From positions 21,811 to 85,810 of the forward strand of contig JAGFJA010000041.1 of assembly GCA_024103005.1 (NCBI GenBank): DNA of 64,000 nt, read 5' to 3'. Below, in pieces: positions 16,805 through 26,571 of this stretch (position 1 is its first letter; every line of letters starts with the position of its first letter). Source of the DNA: Saprospiraceae bacterium (GTDB lineage: Bacteria > Bacteroidota > Bacteroidia > Chitinophagales > Saprospiraceae). The notes below the pieces were generated by a model. It had not been told where the DNA came from, did not search any database, and saw only the letters and a program-made list of their open reading frames with translations. The translations under genes were made by a program, and so were the position numbers.

Positions 16805-19353
16805 CGCTGACCGATATCGCCTTTACCTTCTGTGCTCTTATACGCATCCAAACCGCATTGCAGGAAATTGACATATTGGTTGACATCGGGAGTATATCCT
16901 ACCGGCGTATTCAACAACTTGCCGGTGTGCGTAATAAGGGCATACCATGGCTGGCTGTTGTTGTTAAAATTATCCGTCTGGAAAAACTGCCATTTGTCAC
17001 CAACTGTTCTCAGCCTCTTCGTTCCGCCGGTTTTATATGTCAGGGTCACCTGCTCTTCTTCGGGCAGAGGTGTTTTATCATCGACATATAAAGATATAAC
17101 CACATATTCATTGGTCAGCAGGTTTTTGACTTTATCCTTCGGCCAAACATGTTCTTCCATTTTACGGCAATTGACACAGGCGTATCCGGTGAAGTCCAGA
17201 AATACCGGTAAATTTCGTGATTTGGCATAGGCAAGGCCTTCTTCCAGATCGTGGAAACAGTTGAGGTTGTTCGGACAGTCTTTGGGGTGTAAAATACTGT
17301 AACCGACCGGAGGTGCCAATCCACTGAGGAGGGATAGAGAAGTGAAGGTTTTTGTTTCTTTATTATAAATAAATCCTGAGGCCAGATATACTGCAAAGGC
17401 AAGTGAGATGAACGCTAAGATGCCTCTTGTCAGGCTCAACTTTTTCAACTTGCTGTCGTGTGGGAATCTGATCCAACCCATCAAATAGGCAAACAAGCCC
17501 AAGGCGACGGCAATCCAGATAATCAGGAATGGTTCTATCTTTAATAAGCCCCAGTGCTTAACCAAGTCGGCATTAGAAAGGAATTTAAAGGCAAGCGCAA
17601 CTTCTATAAAGCCGAGAACAACTTTTACGGTATTGAGCCAGCCACCGGATTTAGGAATCGAGTTCATCCAGCCTGGGAAGGCTGCAAACAAGGCAAACGG
17701 TAAGGCTAAGGCTATGCCAAATCCTGCCATCCCCATCGTCAGATTCCATGCGCCACCATCCGAGCTAAGTGTGCCGGCTAAGAGCGATCCTAAGATTGGT
17801 CCGGTACATGAGAATGATACAAGAGCAAGAGTCAGTGCCATAAAAAATATGCCTATCAGCCCGCCTACACCTTCAGCAGAAGAAACTTTGTTGGAAATGC
17901 TGCTCGGTAAGGTAATTTCGTAATACCCGAAAAATGAAAATGCAAAAATCATGAAGATGACAAAAAATGCAACATTCAGCCATGCATTGGTCGAAATATC
18001 GTTTAAAATATTGGGATTGATACTGTCCAGCAGGTGGAAGGGCAAGCTCAGCAACAAGTAGATTAAAAAAATGAAGAAACCATACATGAAGGCATTGGCC
18101 ATACCTTTTTTCTTATCCTTGCTACTTTTGGTGAAAAAGCTTACCGTAAGCGGTATCATCGGGAATACACATGGGGTAAGCAAAGCAATCAAGCCGCCTA
18201 AGAAACCAAGTATAAATATCGAAAAGAGGCTGTTTTGTTTAATATTGGCCTCTTCGTTTACGGAGCATTGGGATATCGGATTATCAAGATCGATATCAGA
18301 AATAGGATACAACTTCGCTTCGTCGCCTTTTATCGTCGCATTTCCGGCTGATTCAAACGGATTGAAACTTATCTCCACAGCCTGACCGGCAGCATCCGTA
18401 CGCCAGAAAGCCTGGAATGGGGCGCATTTTGAGTCATCGCATGCCATATAATCGATAGAGCCAGAAAGAATCTGTCCTTTCTGTACCTCGTCAATTGTTA
18501 TATTGTACGAAGCTGTCTTCGATAAGGTGGTTACATTGATTTTGAAGTATTGGTCAAATACCGTTTTTGAACCTGTAGAAGATTCGGTTATGTTACTTAT
18601 TTTACCGTTTATTCCCTTGTCCAGGGAGAAAGCAGTGGGTATAGGGCCGTCTCCTTTGATATTTTTGGAATAAATTTTCCACCCTTTTTCGATTGCTGCA
18701 TTAAAGGTGAGGATAGCTTTGTTGTTTTCTGTGTTTTTAACGGTTGCAGTCCACTTTACCGGCTGTATCAAGTCTTGCGAGGCATCCGGAATGGTATTGA
18801 TGCCGGGTTGCTCATCAGTTTCAGCAGCCACAGACACCGGATTGTTGTCTTTGTCTTCTAAGGCATTGGTGGTAGGTTGATCAGAATTTTTCTTATTCTT
18901 TAAATTAAAACTGAACTCGTAATCTGCAGGTGGAAGACATTTTGAGTCGTCGCACGTTTGGTAATTCACATAGCCGGTAATGGGTTTAGAATCATCCAGT
19001 ACCTTTATTTTTTGTTTGAGGATGGCTGTTTCAGTAAACTTGGTAATCTTGGCTTCCCAGATTTCGTCATAGACCGTCTTGATATGACCACCTTCGATAT
19101 TCTTACCTATGAGTTTGATTGCTTTTTGATTGTCAAATACAACCTGAGTGGGATTGGGTCCTACATTCGGATCGATGTATTGACTGTAGATGGACCATCC
19201 ACTTTCAATTTTGGCAGTCCATGTTATTTCATATTCATCGGGTCCGGTCTGCTTGTATGAAGAAGACCATTTGACGGGGTCGTAAATCTGAGCTTGAACA
19301 GAAATTGAAAAGGTGCAAAGTAAAAAAATCCAGAGGAGGCTTAATTTTCTCAT
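16801..19353 (-). CDS. dsbD: Thiol:disulfide interchange protein DsbD with two N-terminal domains
   Basis: The protein has 850 residues from ATG 19353. A longer frame to 19446 would start inside a TATATTTG promoter element, and the signal peptide begins at MRKLSLLWIF. It carries electrons from cytosolic thioredoxin to periplasmic thiol proteins. Two similar DsbD-alpha-like domains occur in tandem (PVKWSSSYKQ... and PVKWTATVKN...), each with a YxTCDDSKC or YMACDDSKC cysteine pair. A central membrane domain of about eight helices contains the LLTPCVFPMIPLTVSFF and SFSCTGPILG cysteines. The C-terminal thioredoxin domain has the CVNC active site in FTGYACVNCRKMEE. The duplicated N-terminal domain is the only departure from the E. 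coli layout. It probably serves cytochrome maturation or disulfide isomerisation. Confidence 0.93.
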   Translation of the reverse strand: MRKLSLLWIFLLCTFSISVQAQIYDPVKWSSSYKQTGPDEYEITWTAKIESGWSIYSQYIDPNVGPNPTQVVFDNQKAIKLIGKNIEGGHIKTVYDEIWEAKITKFTETAILKQKIKVLDDSKPITGYVNYQTCDDSKCLPPADYEFSFNLKNKKNSDQPTTNALEDKDNNPVSVAAETDEQPGINTIPDASQDLIQPVKWTATVKNTENNKAILTFNAAIEKGWKIYSKNIKGDGPIPTAFSLDKGINGKISNITESSTGSKTVFDQYFKINVTTLSKTASYNITIDEVQKGQILSGSIDYMACDDSKCAPFQAFWRTDAAGQAVEISFNPFESAGNATIKGDEAKLYPISDIDLDNPISQCSVNEEANIKQNSLFSIFILGFLGGLIALLTPCVFPMIPLTVSFFTKSSKDKKKGMANAFMYGFFIFLIYLLLSLPFHLLDSINPNILNDISTNAWLNVAFFVIFMIFAFSFFGYYEITLPSSISNKVSSAEGVGGLIGIFFMALTLALVSFSCTGPILGSLLAGTLSSDGGAWNLTMGMAGFGIALALPFALFAAFPGWMNSIPKSGGWLNTVKVVLGFIEVALAFKFLSNADLVKHWGLLKIEPFLIIWIAVALGLFAYLMGWIRFPHDSKLKKLSLTRGILAFISLAFAVYLASGFIYNKETKTFTSLSLLSGLAPPVGYSILHPKDCPNNLNCFHDLEEGLAYAKSRNLPVFLDFTGYACVNCRKMEEHVWPKDKVKNLLTNEYVVISLYVDDKTPLPEEEQVTLTYKTGGTKRLRTVGDKWQFFQTDNFNNNSQPWYALITHTGKLLNTPVGYTPDVNQYVNFLQCGLDAYKSTEGKGDIGQR

Positions 19354-19926
19354 TATAATATGTAGATAATAGTATTTAAAATTTTGTTTAAAGGAAAAAT
19401 ATATAATGCTGAATTTACCTAATTGTTTATTCGGGCAAATATACATTAAAGGGCCTTGTGATGTAATAAATACGGGTAGATAATGACTTGTTTAACCCTT
19501 TATTTGCAAGAATTTTAACAATATCTTTTGTGGATTTTAACATTTTTTGTCCTGTGCATCCTCAGTTGGGTACTAAATTGAAATGATTCAATAAATTATT
19601 ATGAGGTTTTTTATGCTTATAAAAAGGTGTTTTATTTTTGTTATGATGAGAAAGAATCAAGTGAAGTAATTATATTTTACCGCCCGGTGTATTCGTTTGT
19701 CGTAAAAATTGAACTGTTAGGCAAAAGTCTTTTATTGTTTAAATGATGTTTTCTACCTTTATACTTCTGAAACCGGACTTGTATTCTTTTAGAAATTTTA
19801 TTACCAAATGATAAAAGTTGAAAATGACCGGCGAAAGTTAACTTAGAGCTGTTAAGTTGTATAGATGTAACGGATTGGGAGGAAGAGTGATTTGCTAAAA
19901 TTTATCAGAGGGTAAAAAAAAGAATT
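19354..19926. promoter_or_regulatory. Divergent intergenic region with dsbD promoter element
   Basis: This 573-bp region separates dsbD from the ABC permease gene. On the minus strand TATATTTG (19436-19443) matches the -7 consensus and would give a leader of about 80 nt before ATG 19353. TACCTTTA near 19754 on the + strand is a weak candidate for the permease. I see no coding frame or hairpin terminator elsewhere. Confidence 0.4.
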
Positions 19927-21165
19927 TTGAATCCTATAGAAAATATCAAACTTGCCATCGGGAATGTGCGTTCCAATCTGTTGAGGTCGATGCTGACGAT
20001 GATGATTATTGCCTTTGGGGTGATGGCTCTGGTTGGTATATTGACAGCTATTGATTCTATTCTCAATTCCATGACGACAAATTTTTCCGGATTGGGAGCC
20101 AATAGTTTTTCGATAGAGCAAAAGAATGTAGGATTTCGTGGTCATCCTGACGGGAAACGCAGAGTGCCCGGCCCTCCCATTACCTTTGAGCAGGCAAATG
20201 AATTATTTACCAAAAATAAATTGCCCACAAAGGTCGCCATATCCGGATCAGGTGTTTCAGGAGTTTCAGTTGTATATGAAAACAAAAAAACTACTCCTGA
20301 AATCGACGTTATCGGCATTAATGAGAATTATTTGAGTGTTAATTCATTCAACATTCAGGCAGGAAGGCCATTTTCCTCTTCGGAATTTCAATACGGTGTC
20401 AATGTGTGTATCGTAGGAATGGCTGTGGTCAAGCGGCTATTTAACGGTCGTGCTCAGGCAGCATTGGATCGAGATATATCCATTGGCGGGAATAAGTTTC
20501 GTATCGTCGGGGTAATGGAATCACAGGGGAGTTCCATGACTTCGAATGTGGATAAGCAAATCGAAATTCCATTGCTGACTCAGAAAAAATTATATGGATA
20601 TGCCGACCAGAGTTATTTTATTGGAATCAGTACGCCGCTGAACATGGAATTAAACGCTGCAATAGACTATACCACTGGGTTGTTTCGAAATATTAGACGA
20701 CTGAGAGCCGGTGTGGACAATGATTTTGAGATACGTCAGGCTGATGCGATTATGAAGATACTGGAAGAAAATTCATCTACACTTCGCATCGCCACTATCG
20801 GCATCGGCTTGATAACTTTGCTGGGTGCTGCAATAGGTTTGATGAATATAATGCTTGTCTCAGTGAAGGAGAGAACCCGGGAGATAGGTATCCGGAAAGC
20901 ATTGGGCGCTACCCGGAATAATATTTTAAGTCAGTTCTTGATAGAAGCTGTAGTTATTTGTCAGTTAGGCGGGCTTTTAGGAATTGTGCTAGGTATTTTG
21001 GCCGGAAATTCTATTGCCTTGTTTTTGAAAGGTGGATTTATCATACCCTGGGATTGGATTATTCTCGGGATCGTTGTCTGCGTCGTTGTCGGTCTCTTTT
21101 CGGGTATTTATCCGGCCATGAAAGCGGCGCGGCTGGACCCTGTGGAAAGTCTGAGGTATGAATGA
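19927..21165 (+). CDS. MacB-like ABC transporter permease
   Basis: The 412-residue protein has the MacB/FtsX layout. One transmembrane helix lies near residues 15-45, followed by a large periplasmic MacB_PCD domain (about 50-260) and a C-terminal FtsX domain with three helices (about 280-400). The cytoplasmic coupling segment VKERTREIGIRKALGATRNNILSQFLIEA is characteristic. Such permeases act mechanically in lipoprotein or peptide export and need an ATPase, and none is adjacent. The start is TTG 19927, chosen because the amphipathic N-terminus NPIENIKLAIGNVRSNLLRS is typical. The next ATG (codon 23) would truncate the first helix. Confidence 0.85.
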   Translation: MNPIENIKLAIGNVRSNLLRSMLTMMIIAFGVMALVGILTAIDSILNSMTTNFSGLGANSFSIEQKNVGFRGHPDGKRRVPGPPITFEQANELFTKNKLPTKVAISGSGVSGVSVVYENKKTTPEIDVIGINENYLSVNSFNIQAGRPFSSSEFQYGVNVCIVGMAVVKRLFNGRAQAALDRDISIGGNKFRIVGVMESQGSSMTSNVDKQIEIPLLTQKKLYGYADQSYFIGISTPLNMELNAAIDYTTGLFRNIRRLRAGVDNDFEIRQADAIMKILEENSSTLRIATIGIGLITLLGAAIGLMNIMLVSVKERTREIGIRKALGATRNNILSQFLIEAVVICQLGGLLGIVLGILAGNSIALFLKGGFIIPWDWIILGIVVCVVVGLFSGIYPAMKAARLDPVESLRYE

Positions 21166-21283
21166 GTTTTTTGGATTATTAGAAAAGAGCTGTCGGAATA
21201 AATACCTTGCCTTGAAATTTTGCAAGAAAGATTGTCGTTAGTTGTAGATAAACTCTTAACTTTCCATTTCATTGAAAGAAGGG

Positions 21284-22288
21284 ATGAGGTTGCTTCCGAT
21301 CATATTATTGCTTTGTTTTTGGAGCTTGCCGTTGATTGCACAGGAAGATCCAAGTGCATTGGTCCGGCAGGGAGTGAATCTTTATGACAAGGGGAAATAT
21401 AAAGAGGCAATGGATGTCCTCGAAAGAGCAAAGGCTATCTGGCCTGAATCGACGACGATTCTTTATGAGATCGCACTTACCTGTTATCAGTTGAAAGACT
21501 TAGATAGAACAATCCGTCTGGCTGATTCGATCATTGCCAGAAAGGATATTAATATTGCCGAGGCCTATGAAGTGAAAGCATCTGCTCAGGCAAAGCAAGG
21601 AAATAATGACGAGTCCATTAATACGTTGATTACAGGTATTTTAGAGACTGGCGGGAATGATCAGTTGTTTTATAACCTTGGTGTCAATTATATCCGGAAG
21701 CATAAGATGACCAATGCGGAAATTTGTTTTTTAAATGCTATACATCACAAGCCCAATCATGCCTCCTCATATCTGGGTTTGGCTGAGTTAAACCAAGTTG
21801 TTAATCCTGCTAAATCCCTGCTTGCAGCCTGTCAGTTTTTGCTTCTTGAACCCAACACCAAACGTTCACAATCTGCATTTGAGGTCATTAATTTTATTTT
21901 AACCAATCCGGTAAGTAGGACCGGAATAATGAATGATTCATTAGCGTTAGGATTAGATTCTTCATATCTTCGTGTCAATGCTGCTTTGGACAGTGTCATT
22001 TCTTTGAATAAAGGGAAAGGTGACATTATGACATTTGATTTTTTCAAAAAAGTGCTGAAGGATGTCGTAATATGGTCTTCCAAGGAGGTGGCCTATGATG
22101 AAGATGATGCCTGGCGTGGCTATTTGATTCCTTTTTTCTCGGATATCTTCCAAAGCGAATATGGAGATGTGTTTAGTAATTATATTGCTCAGTCACAGTG
22201 GCAGGTATGTATGGTTTGGCTTGAAGATCATAGAGACAGGCTTGATGATTTCAGCCGTTTTTTAAAAGGAGAAGAAAATAAAAAATAA
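21284..22288 (+). CDS. Exported TPR-repeat protein
   Basis: This 334-residue protein has a clear signal peptide (MRLLPIILLLCFWSLPLIAQ), which decides the ATG at 21284 over an in-frame TTG four codons upstream. Residues of about 22-200 consist of tetratricopeptide-like helical pairs (VNLYDKGKYKEAMDVLERAKAI, FYNLGVNYIRKHKMTNAEICFLNAI). The C-terminal third is a helical region without a known motif. TPRs are protein-binding scaffolds; the partner is unknown. The GH109-like gene starts 25 nt later, so both are probably cotranscribed. Confidence 0.75.
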   Translation: MRLLPIILLLCFWSLPLIAQEDPSALVRQGVNLYDKGKYKEAMDVLERAKAIWPESTTILYEIALTCYQLKDLDRTIRLADSIIARKDINIAEAYEVKASAQAKQGNNDESINTLITGILETGGNDQLFYNLGVNYIRKHKMTNAEICFLNAIHHKPNHASSYLGLAELNQVVNPAKSLLAACQFLLLEPNTKRSQSAFEVINFILTNPVSRTGIMNDSLALGLDSSYLRVNAALDSVISLNKGKGDIMTFDFFKKVLKDVVIWSSKEVAYDEDDAWRGYLIPFFSDIFQSEYGDVFSNYIAQSQWQVCMVWLEDHRDRLDDFSRFLKGEENKK

Positions 22289-22313
22289 TTTTAATAAAAT
22301 AAATAATATTAAA

Positions 22314-23726
22314 ATGAAACTATCACGACGAAATTTGATAAGAAAACTTTCCATAGGAATGGGAGTGCTGGGGCTGAATGTGCCTTCCTTCGGTAACGGA
22401 TGGTATGAAGAAGGAGAAGAGATATCTGATTATTCTTCTGCCGGATTTAATATGTCCGGCTATCGGGCACCAAAGATTGACCGGGTACGTGTGGGTATCG
22501 TAGGGTTGGGCAACAGGGGTGAAGAGGCTGTAAGACGGCTTAGCTATCTGGATGGAATGGACATCGTTGCGCTGTGTGATAAGTATGATGACAGGGCTCA
22601 AAAAATGAAAAAAGCCATAACGGATAAAAAACTCGCCGAACCAAAAGTTTTCAGCGGAAGTGAAGAAGCCTGGAAGGGAATGGCAGATATGGATATTGAC
22701 TTGATGTATATCTGTACGCCATGGCACTGGCACACTCCGATGGCGATTTATGCAATGAAAGCAGGAAAACATGTGGCTGTCGAAGTTCCTGTGGCTACGT
22801 CTCTCAAAGAATGCTGGGACCTGGTCAACGTATCTGAAGCTACCAGAAAACATTGTGTTATTCTGGAAAACTGTTGTTACGACTTTTTTGAAATGCTTAC
22901 GCTAAATATGACACGGCAGGGACTATTTGGCGAACTTGTACATGCGGAAGGAGCTTATATCCATGATCTGATGGACCTTAATTTTTCTAAAGATTATTAT
23001 GCTGATCTGTGGAGATTGAAAGAGAATGCAACCCGCAATGGCAACCTTTATCCGACGCATGGATTGGGCCCTGTCGCCCAATGTCTTGACATCAACCGGG
23101 GAGACAGAATGGATTTTATGGTTTCTGTAAGTTCAGCTGACTTTATGATGCAGGAGCGCGAAAAAGAAGAAGCGGCAAAGTCAGATTTGTTTAAACCATA
23201 CGTGAATAGTACGTTCCGTGGCAATATGAATACTTCTACCATCAAAACAGAAAAGGGGAAAACCATTATGATTCAACATGATGTATCATCACCCCGACCT
23301 TATTCCAGAATTCACCTGATAAGTGGTACAAAGGGTATTGCGAGGAAATGGCCCGGTCCTGAGAAGATAGCATTCGGCCATAGATGGGTGGACCAGAAGG
23401 AGCTGGATTCACTTTATGCCAAATACACCCCGCCACTAATTAGTCACATAGGAAATATCGCTAAAGAGGTAGGTGGACATGGCGGGATGGATTTTGTAAT
23501 GGACTGGAGGTTAATTGACTGTCTGCGCAATGGACTGCCTATGGATATGGATGTTTATGACGCTGCCTCGTGGTCAGTGGTAGGTATAATGAGTGAAAAA
23601 TCAGTTAAGAATGGCTCTGCTCCTGTCAAAATACCTGATTTTACGAGAGGATGGTACAAAACCAACCAAAGAGTTGACCTTTCTCTCTCTAAAGGAGTTA
23701 CGACCAATGTCAGGAAATTAGATTAG
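22314..23726 (+). CDS. Gfo/Idh/MocA oxidoreductase, GH109-like (alpha-N-acetylgalactosaminidase family)
   Basis: The 470-residue protein begins with a Tat-like signal (SRRNLIRKLSIGMGVLGL). An NAD-binding fold starts at GIVGLGNRGEEAV, followed by YICTPWHWHTPMAIYAMKAGKHVAVEVP. The segments LENCCYDFFEMLTLNM, GAYIHDLMDL and NLYPTHGLGPVAQ resemble the GH109 glycosidases, which cleave alpha-GalNAc by an NAD-dependent elimination-addition mechanism. A secreted or periplasmic glycosidase is therefore likely. A generic sugar dehydrogenase cannot be excluded. It follows the TPR gene by 25 nt. The Tat export route is inferred from the twin Arg. Confidence 0.82.
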   Translation: MKLSRRNLIRKLSIGMGVLGLNVPSFGNGWYEEGEEISDYSSAGFNMSGYRAPKIDRVRVGIVGLGNRGEEAVRRLSYLDGMDIVALCDKYDDRAQKMKKAITDKKLAEPKVFSGSEEAWKGMADMDIDLMYICTPWHWHTPMAIYAMKAGKHVAVEVPVATSLKECWDLVNVSEATRKHCVILENCCYDFFEMLTLNMTRQGLFGELVHAEGAYIHDLMDLNFSKDYYADLWRLKENATRNGNLYPTHGLGPVAQCLDINRGDRMDFMVSVSSADFMMQEREKEEAAKSDLFKPYVNSTFRGNMNTSTIKTEKGKTIMIQHDVSSPRPYSRIHLISGTKGIARKWPGPEKIAFGHRWVDQKELDSLYAKYTPPLISHIGNIAKEVGGHGGMDFVMDWRLIDCLRNGLPMDMDVYDAASWSVVGIMSEKSVKNGSAPVKIPDFTRGWYKTNQRVDLSLSKGVTTNVRKLD

Positions 23727-24067
23727 CATGCAGGAGTTGTGATATTATAAAGATGCGGGATCTTGCATTCGGGAAAAATTGTAGTTTAAACTTTGAGTGA
23801 TGAATGGATACTCCACGAAGAGCTATGAATTCCGTATGGCTTTGACTTTGCAATAATAGAGCTCAAAGCTTAATGCTTAACTATGAGTTAAGACAGGGAT
23901 TTGATATTTAAGTCATTGTAAAGTTAAAGGAAGTATGTGTAGTTATGTGACTGATGCCATATAATTCTTAATTCCTTAATGTTTATTGGATTAAAAGAGG
24001 ATAGAAACGATTAAAATTATTGTGGTGTAAACAGGCCTTAATTTGCCAGTATTAAGATTGTTAAATT
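23727..24067. other. Intergenic region between convergent genes
   Basis: This 341-bp region has no supported frame. It contains a small perfect hairpin (CTTAACT, loop ATG, AGTTAAG) at 23876-23892, with no T tract, so it is not a convincing terminator. Nothing else was recognised. Confidence 0.3.
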
Positions 24068-25438
24068 TTAAAAAATTCCGAGGGTCACGGACACCTTACC
24101 TTTTGAGAGGATAAAAATTGCTATATCATTTTCATTAAGGAAGACATCAGTGGGCCTTAAAGAAGTGACGACGCCTTTAAGGGTTACGCCTGCATGCGGA
24201 CTTGAATTTATGGTAGAAAGGAGGGAGTTATTTGCCGCTTCTATCATTTCCTTCATCGGAATGCCGTATTCATTTTCTATCATTTTTTCAATTTTGCCAT
24301 TAAAGAGCCAGGCAGCGGATTTTTGGAACAAATTCTTTGATTTTAATTGGAAGTTGACATTTCTTAATGCCAACCTTTGGGTCAGACTATCATAATAAGG
24401 AATTCCTTCTATTAGAACTTTTCCTTTGACACTTCCCGACAATTTCGTTGTCAGAATTAATTTATCTGCATCCTTTCCAACCGTTATTTCTTCTATGGTT
24501 ACTGATTTTTTGCCATTCAAAAATTCCATTTTATAGTTTTGAAACTGCTTGTTAGCCAAATGTGTAGCATAGTCGTAAGAGACGTTTGCCACTGTTATCA
24601 CATTGAAATCATTAGGTATTTGCCTAACGAGGGTTAGATTAGGGACATCGGTGGCAATCAATACGGAGTCCGGCTTCTCCCCGATTAAAGTTTCAGAAAT
24701 GACATTCAGACCTATGGTATTTGATATGGTGGATTTATTTGCTATCAGGGGTGTCGCCTGAATTCCTTTGGGAGTGATTTTAAGCCAGGATTCGTATTCT
24801 TCAGAAAGCTGAATCGGGGTGATGAGCATATTCCACACCTGAAGGGCATAGGGTTTCAGGTTTAGAGCTGTCGAAATCTGAGTATCAATTTCTTTTGCAA
24901 AAGAAGCATGTTGTTTATCGAGGATATTGGCTACGATTGGAGTTATAGGTACGTCAACATATTTGTATTTTAATACCGGCTTAGTGATCCACGTGTATCC
25001 ATCAGGGGTGGTAACCGTGCGAATCGTCCAGTCCGGTCGGAGGGCAAAGGTAGTTTTAAAGTTGAGTACCAGTTCAAATTCAGTACTTTGATATGTGACA
25101 TACCCTAAGGCACCAATTCCTTTTTCTGCCCAAACCTTGAGTGGGACGGCTATTTTTAATTGATTGGAAGTATTAGGCCGGATGGTGATGTTATCCTTTT
25201 TCCATACCTTGATTTTAAATTCATCATTGTCATTATCCGTATAAGAATCGTCCTGATATATGAGTCCTGTAACGGTGGTGTTGAGCATTTGTTGAATATC
25301 ATTGTAGGATATACTGATGGGTACGGCAATGGTCGATAATTTTTTTGTATCCGGCAGGGAATCGGTGAGGCTAAACGAATGAATCCTTCCGGGAAGGATC
25401 AATGCAAAAAGCAAATAGAAAAAAGCCCGAGTTGACAA
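24068..25438 (-). CDS. Exported DUF4403 family protein
   Basis: The 456-residue protein starts with a signal peptide (about residues 1-22). It matches the DUF4403 family by its VPISISYNDIQQMLN start, an internal WAEKGIGALGYVTYQSTEFELVLNFKT segment and a C-terminal repeat of similar beta-rich and helical folds, with a late EMIEAANNSLLSTIN helix. DUF4403 proteins resemble lipid-binding SMP/BPI-like tubular folds, but no experimental function is known to me. It lies downstream of the yicC-gmk operon on the same strand with a 106-nt gap. Confidence 0.8.
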   Translation of the reverse strand: MSTRAFFYLLFALILPGRIHSFSLTDSLPDTKKLSTIAVPISISYNDIQQMLNTTVTGLIYQDDSYTDNDNDEFKIKVWKKDNITIRPNTSNQLKIAVPLKVWAEKGIGALGYVTYQSTEFELVLNFKTTFALRPDWTIRTVTTPDGYTWITKPVLKYKYVDVPITPIVANILDKQHASFAKEIDTQISTALNLKPYALQVWNMLITPIQLSEEYESWLKITPKGIQATPLIANKSTISNTIGLNVISETLIGEKPDSVLIATDVPNLTLVRQIPNDFNVITVANVSYDYATHLANKQFQNYKMEFLNGKKSVTIEEITVGKDADKLILTTKLSGSVKGKVLIEGIPYYDSLTQRLALRNVNFQLKSKNLFQKSAAWLFNGKIEKMIENEYGIPMKEMIEAANNSLLSTINSSPHAGVTLKGVVTSLRPTDVFLNENDIAIFILSKGKVSVTLGIF

Positions 25439-25544
25439 ATTGATTTTAAATTTTCAGATAAAACGAAATGCTGCATTTTTTAGTTTACGTGGAAAGGAAG
25501 AATTTTTGAACAAACACAATCCTTTCTTTATCCGCTTCACACCA

Positions 25545-25991
25545 TTAAACAGGAACTTCCTCCAGGATAAAATCTTCCGTTTTAGACATCCGAAGTAACT
25601 TTGAGACCAACTCATCGGGAAGTGCAGTGAGTTTTCTTTTAATCTGATCTATCCAAGCTCCATCCGTGTGGATGATGGCTGCTATTTCACCGCTCTCTTT
25701 AATGATTTCATGGAGAATAGACCATCTGCTGCCGTCAGCCCTGCACTTACTCAACTTGTTGGTGACACTGATGATTTCATTAGGGCGGATTTCTTTTTTG
25801 TAAATTAATTCTTCTCTGAATAATATCGGACCTATTTTATATTGCCTCATGCTTTCTGAGGTAAAACCCGCCTTCTCCATGGCAACCAGTCTGGCCTGAG
25901 CTCCAAAGTCGGCATACGCAGAGTGGCGAAGGTGCATGTTGGCATCTATCTGGGACCACATTACTTGGGTAGTGAAAATAATTGAATCCAT
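25545..25991 (-). CDS. Acyl-CoA thioesterase (hotdog fold, YbgC/4HBT-like)
   Basis: This 148-residue hotdog-fold protein has an N-terminal VMWSQIDANMHLRHSAYADFGAQARL segment, where the catalytic Asp and His/Asn of 4HBT thioesterases occur (DxNxHxxxxxY). The central strand IGPILFREELIYKKEIRPNEIISV is typical. It hydrolyses acyl-CoA or acyl-ACP; the chain length is unknown. It starts 4 nt after gmk, so it is the last gene of the yicC-gmk-thioesterase operon. Confidence 0.85.
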   Translation of the reverse strand: MDSIIFTTQVMWSQIDANMHLRHSAYADFGAQARLVAMEKAGFTSESMRQYKIGPILFREELIYKKEIRPNEIISVTNKLSKCRADGSRWSILHEIIKESGEIAAIIHTDGAWIDQIKRKLTALPDELVSKLLRMSKTEDFILEEVPV

Positions 25992-25995
25992 GGAT

Positions 25996-26568
25996 TTAGT
26001 TATTAAGAAATCTTTCGGTAACTAATTCAGCTTCAAGGCAGGCTACTTCGAGTTGATCATTGATAAGAACAAAATCAAATAGCGGCTCATAACTCAGTTC
26101 CAAAGAAGCTTTTTCTATTCTTTTTTTAAGGGCTTCCGGGTTTTCTGTCTTTCTGTTGACTAATCTTTCTATAAGCATTTCCTTGCTGGGAGGCTTGATA
26201 AAGATTGTCAGGCATCTGACCCCGAATTTTCTTTTTAAGGAAAGTGCTCCACGGACATCGATATCAAAAATTATGTGTTTGCCGGAATGCCAGATCCTTT
26301 CGATTTCTGACATAAGCGTTCCATAATATTGATTTTCGTAAACCATTTCATATTCAGCAAAGGCATCTTCTGCTATGAGTTGTTTAAATCGTTCCGGAGT
26401 GATAAAAAAATAGTCCTTTCCATCAATTTCATGTTCCCTTTTATATCGGGTGGTGGCGGAAACTGAAAAGTCTATGGAGTCAAATTTCTGCAATAAATGT
26501 TTGACTATCGTTGTTTTTCCGGCACCTGAGGGAGCAGTAACCACAATCATTTTACCTTCAAATTCCAT
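25996..26568 (-). CDS. gmk: Guanylate kinase
   Basis: The 190-residue enzyme phosphorylates GMP to GDP in the cytosol. The P-loop APSGAGKTT lies at residues 12-20, the GMP-binding region SATTRYKREHEIDGKDYFF follows near 38-56, and the lid FIKPPSKEMLIERLVNRKTE near 130. Length is normal. An alternative Met at position 7 exists, but the first ATG lies 3 nt after the yicC stop, which fits translational coupling. Confidence 0.96.
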   Translation of the reverse strand: MEFEGKMIVVTAPSGAGKTTIVKHLLQKFDSIDFSVSATTRYKREHEIDGKDYFFITPERFKQLIAEDAFAEYEMVYENQYYGTLMSEIERIWHSGKHIIFDIDVRGALSLKRKFGVRCLTIFIKPPSKEMLIERLVNRKTENPEALKKRIEKASLELSYEPLFDFVLINDQLEVACLEAELVTERFLNN

Positions 26569-26571
26569 ACA

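Noticed and set aside
23876..23892. Hairpin as terminator of the GH109-like gene.
   Set aside because: The stem is short and AT-rich, with no T tract, and it lies 150 nt after the stop.
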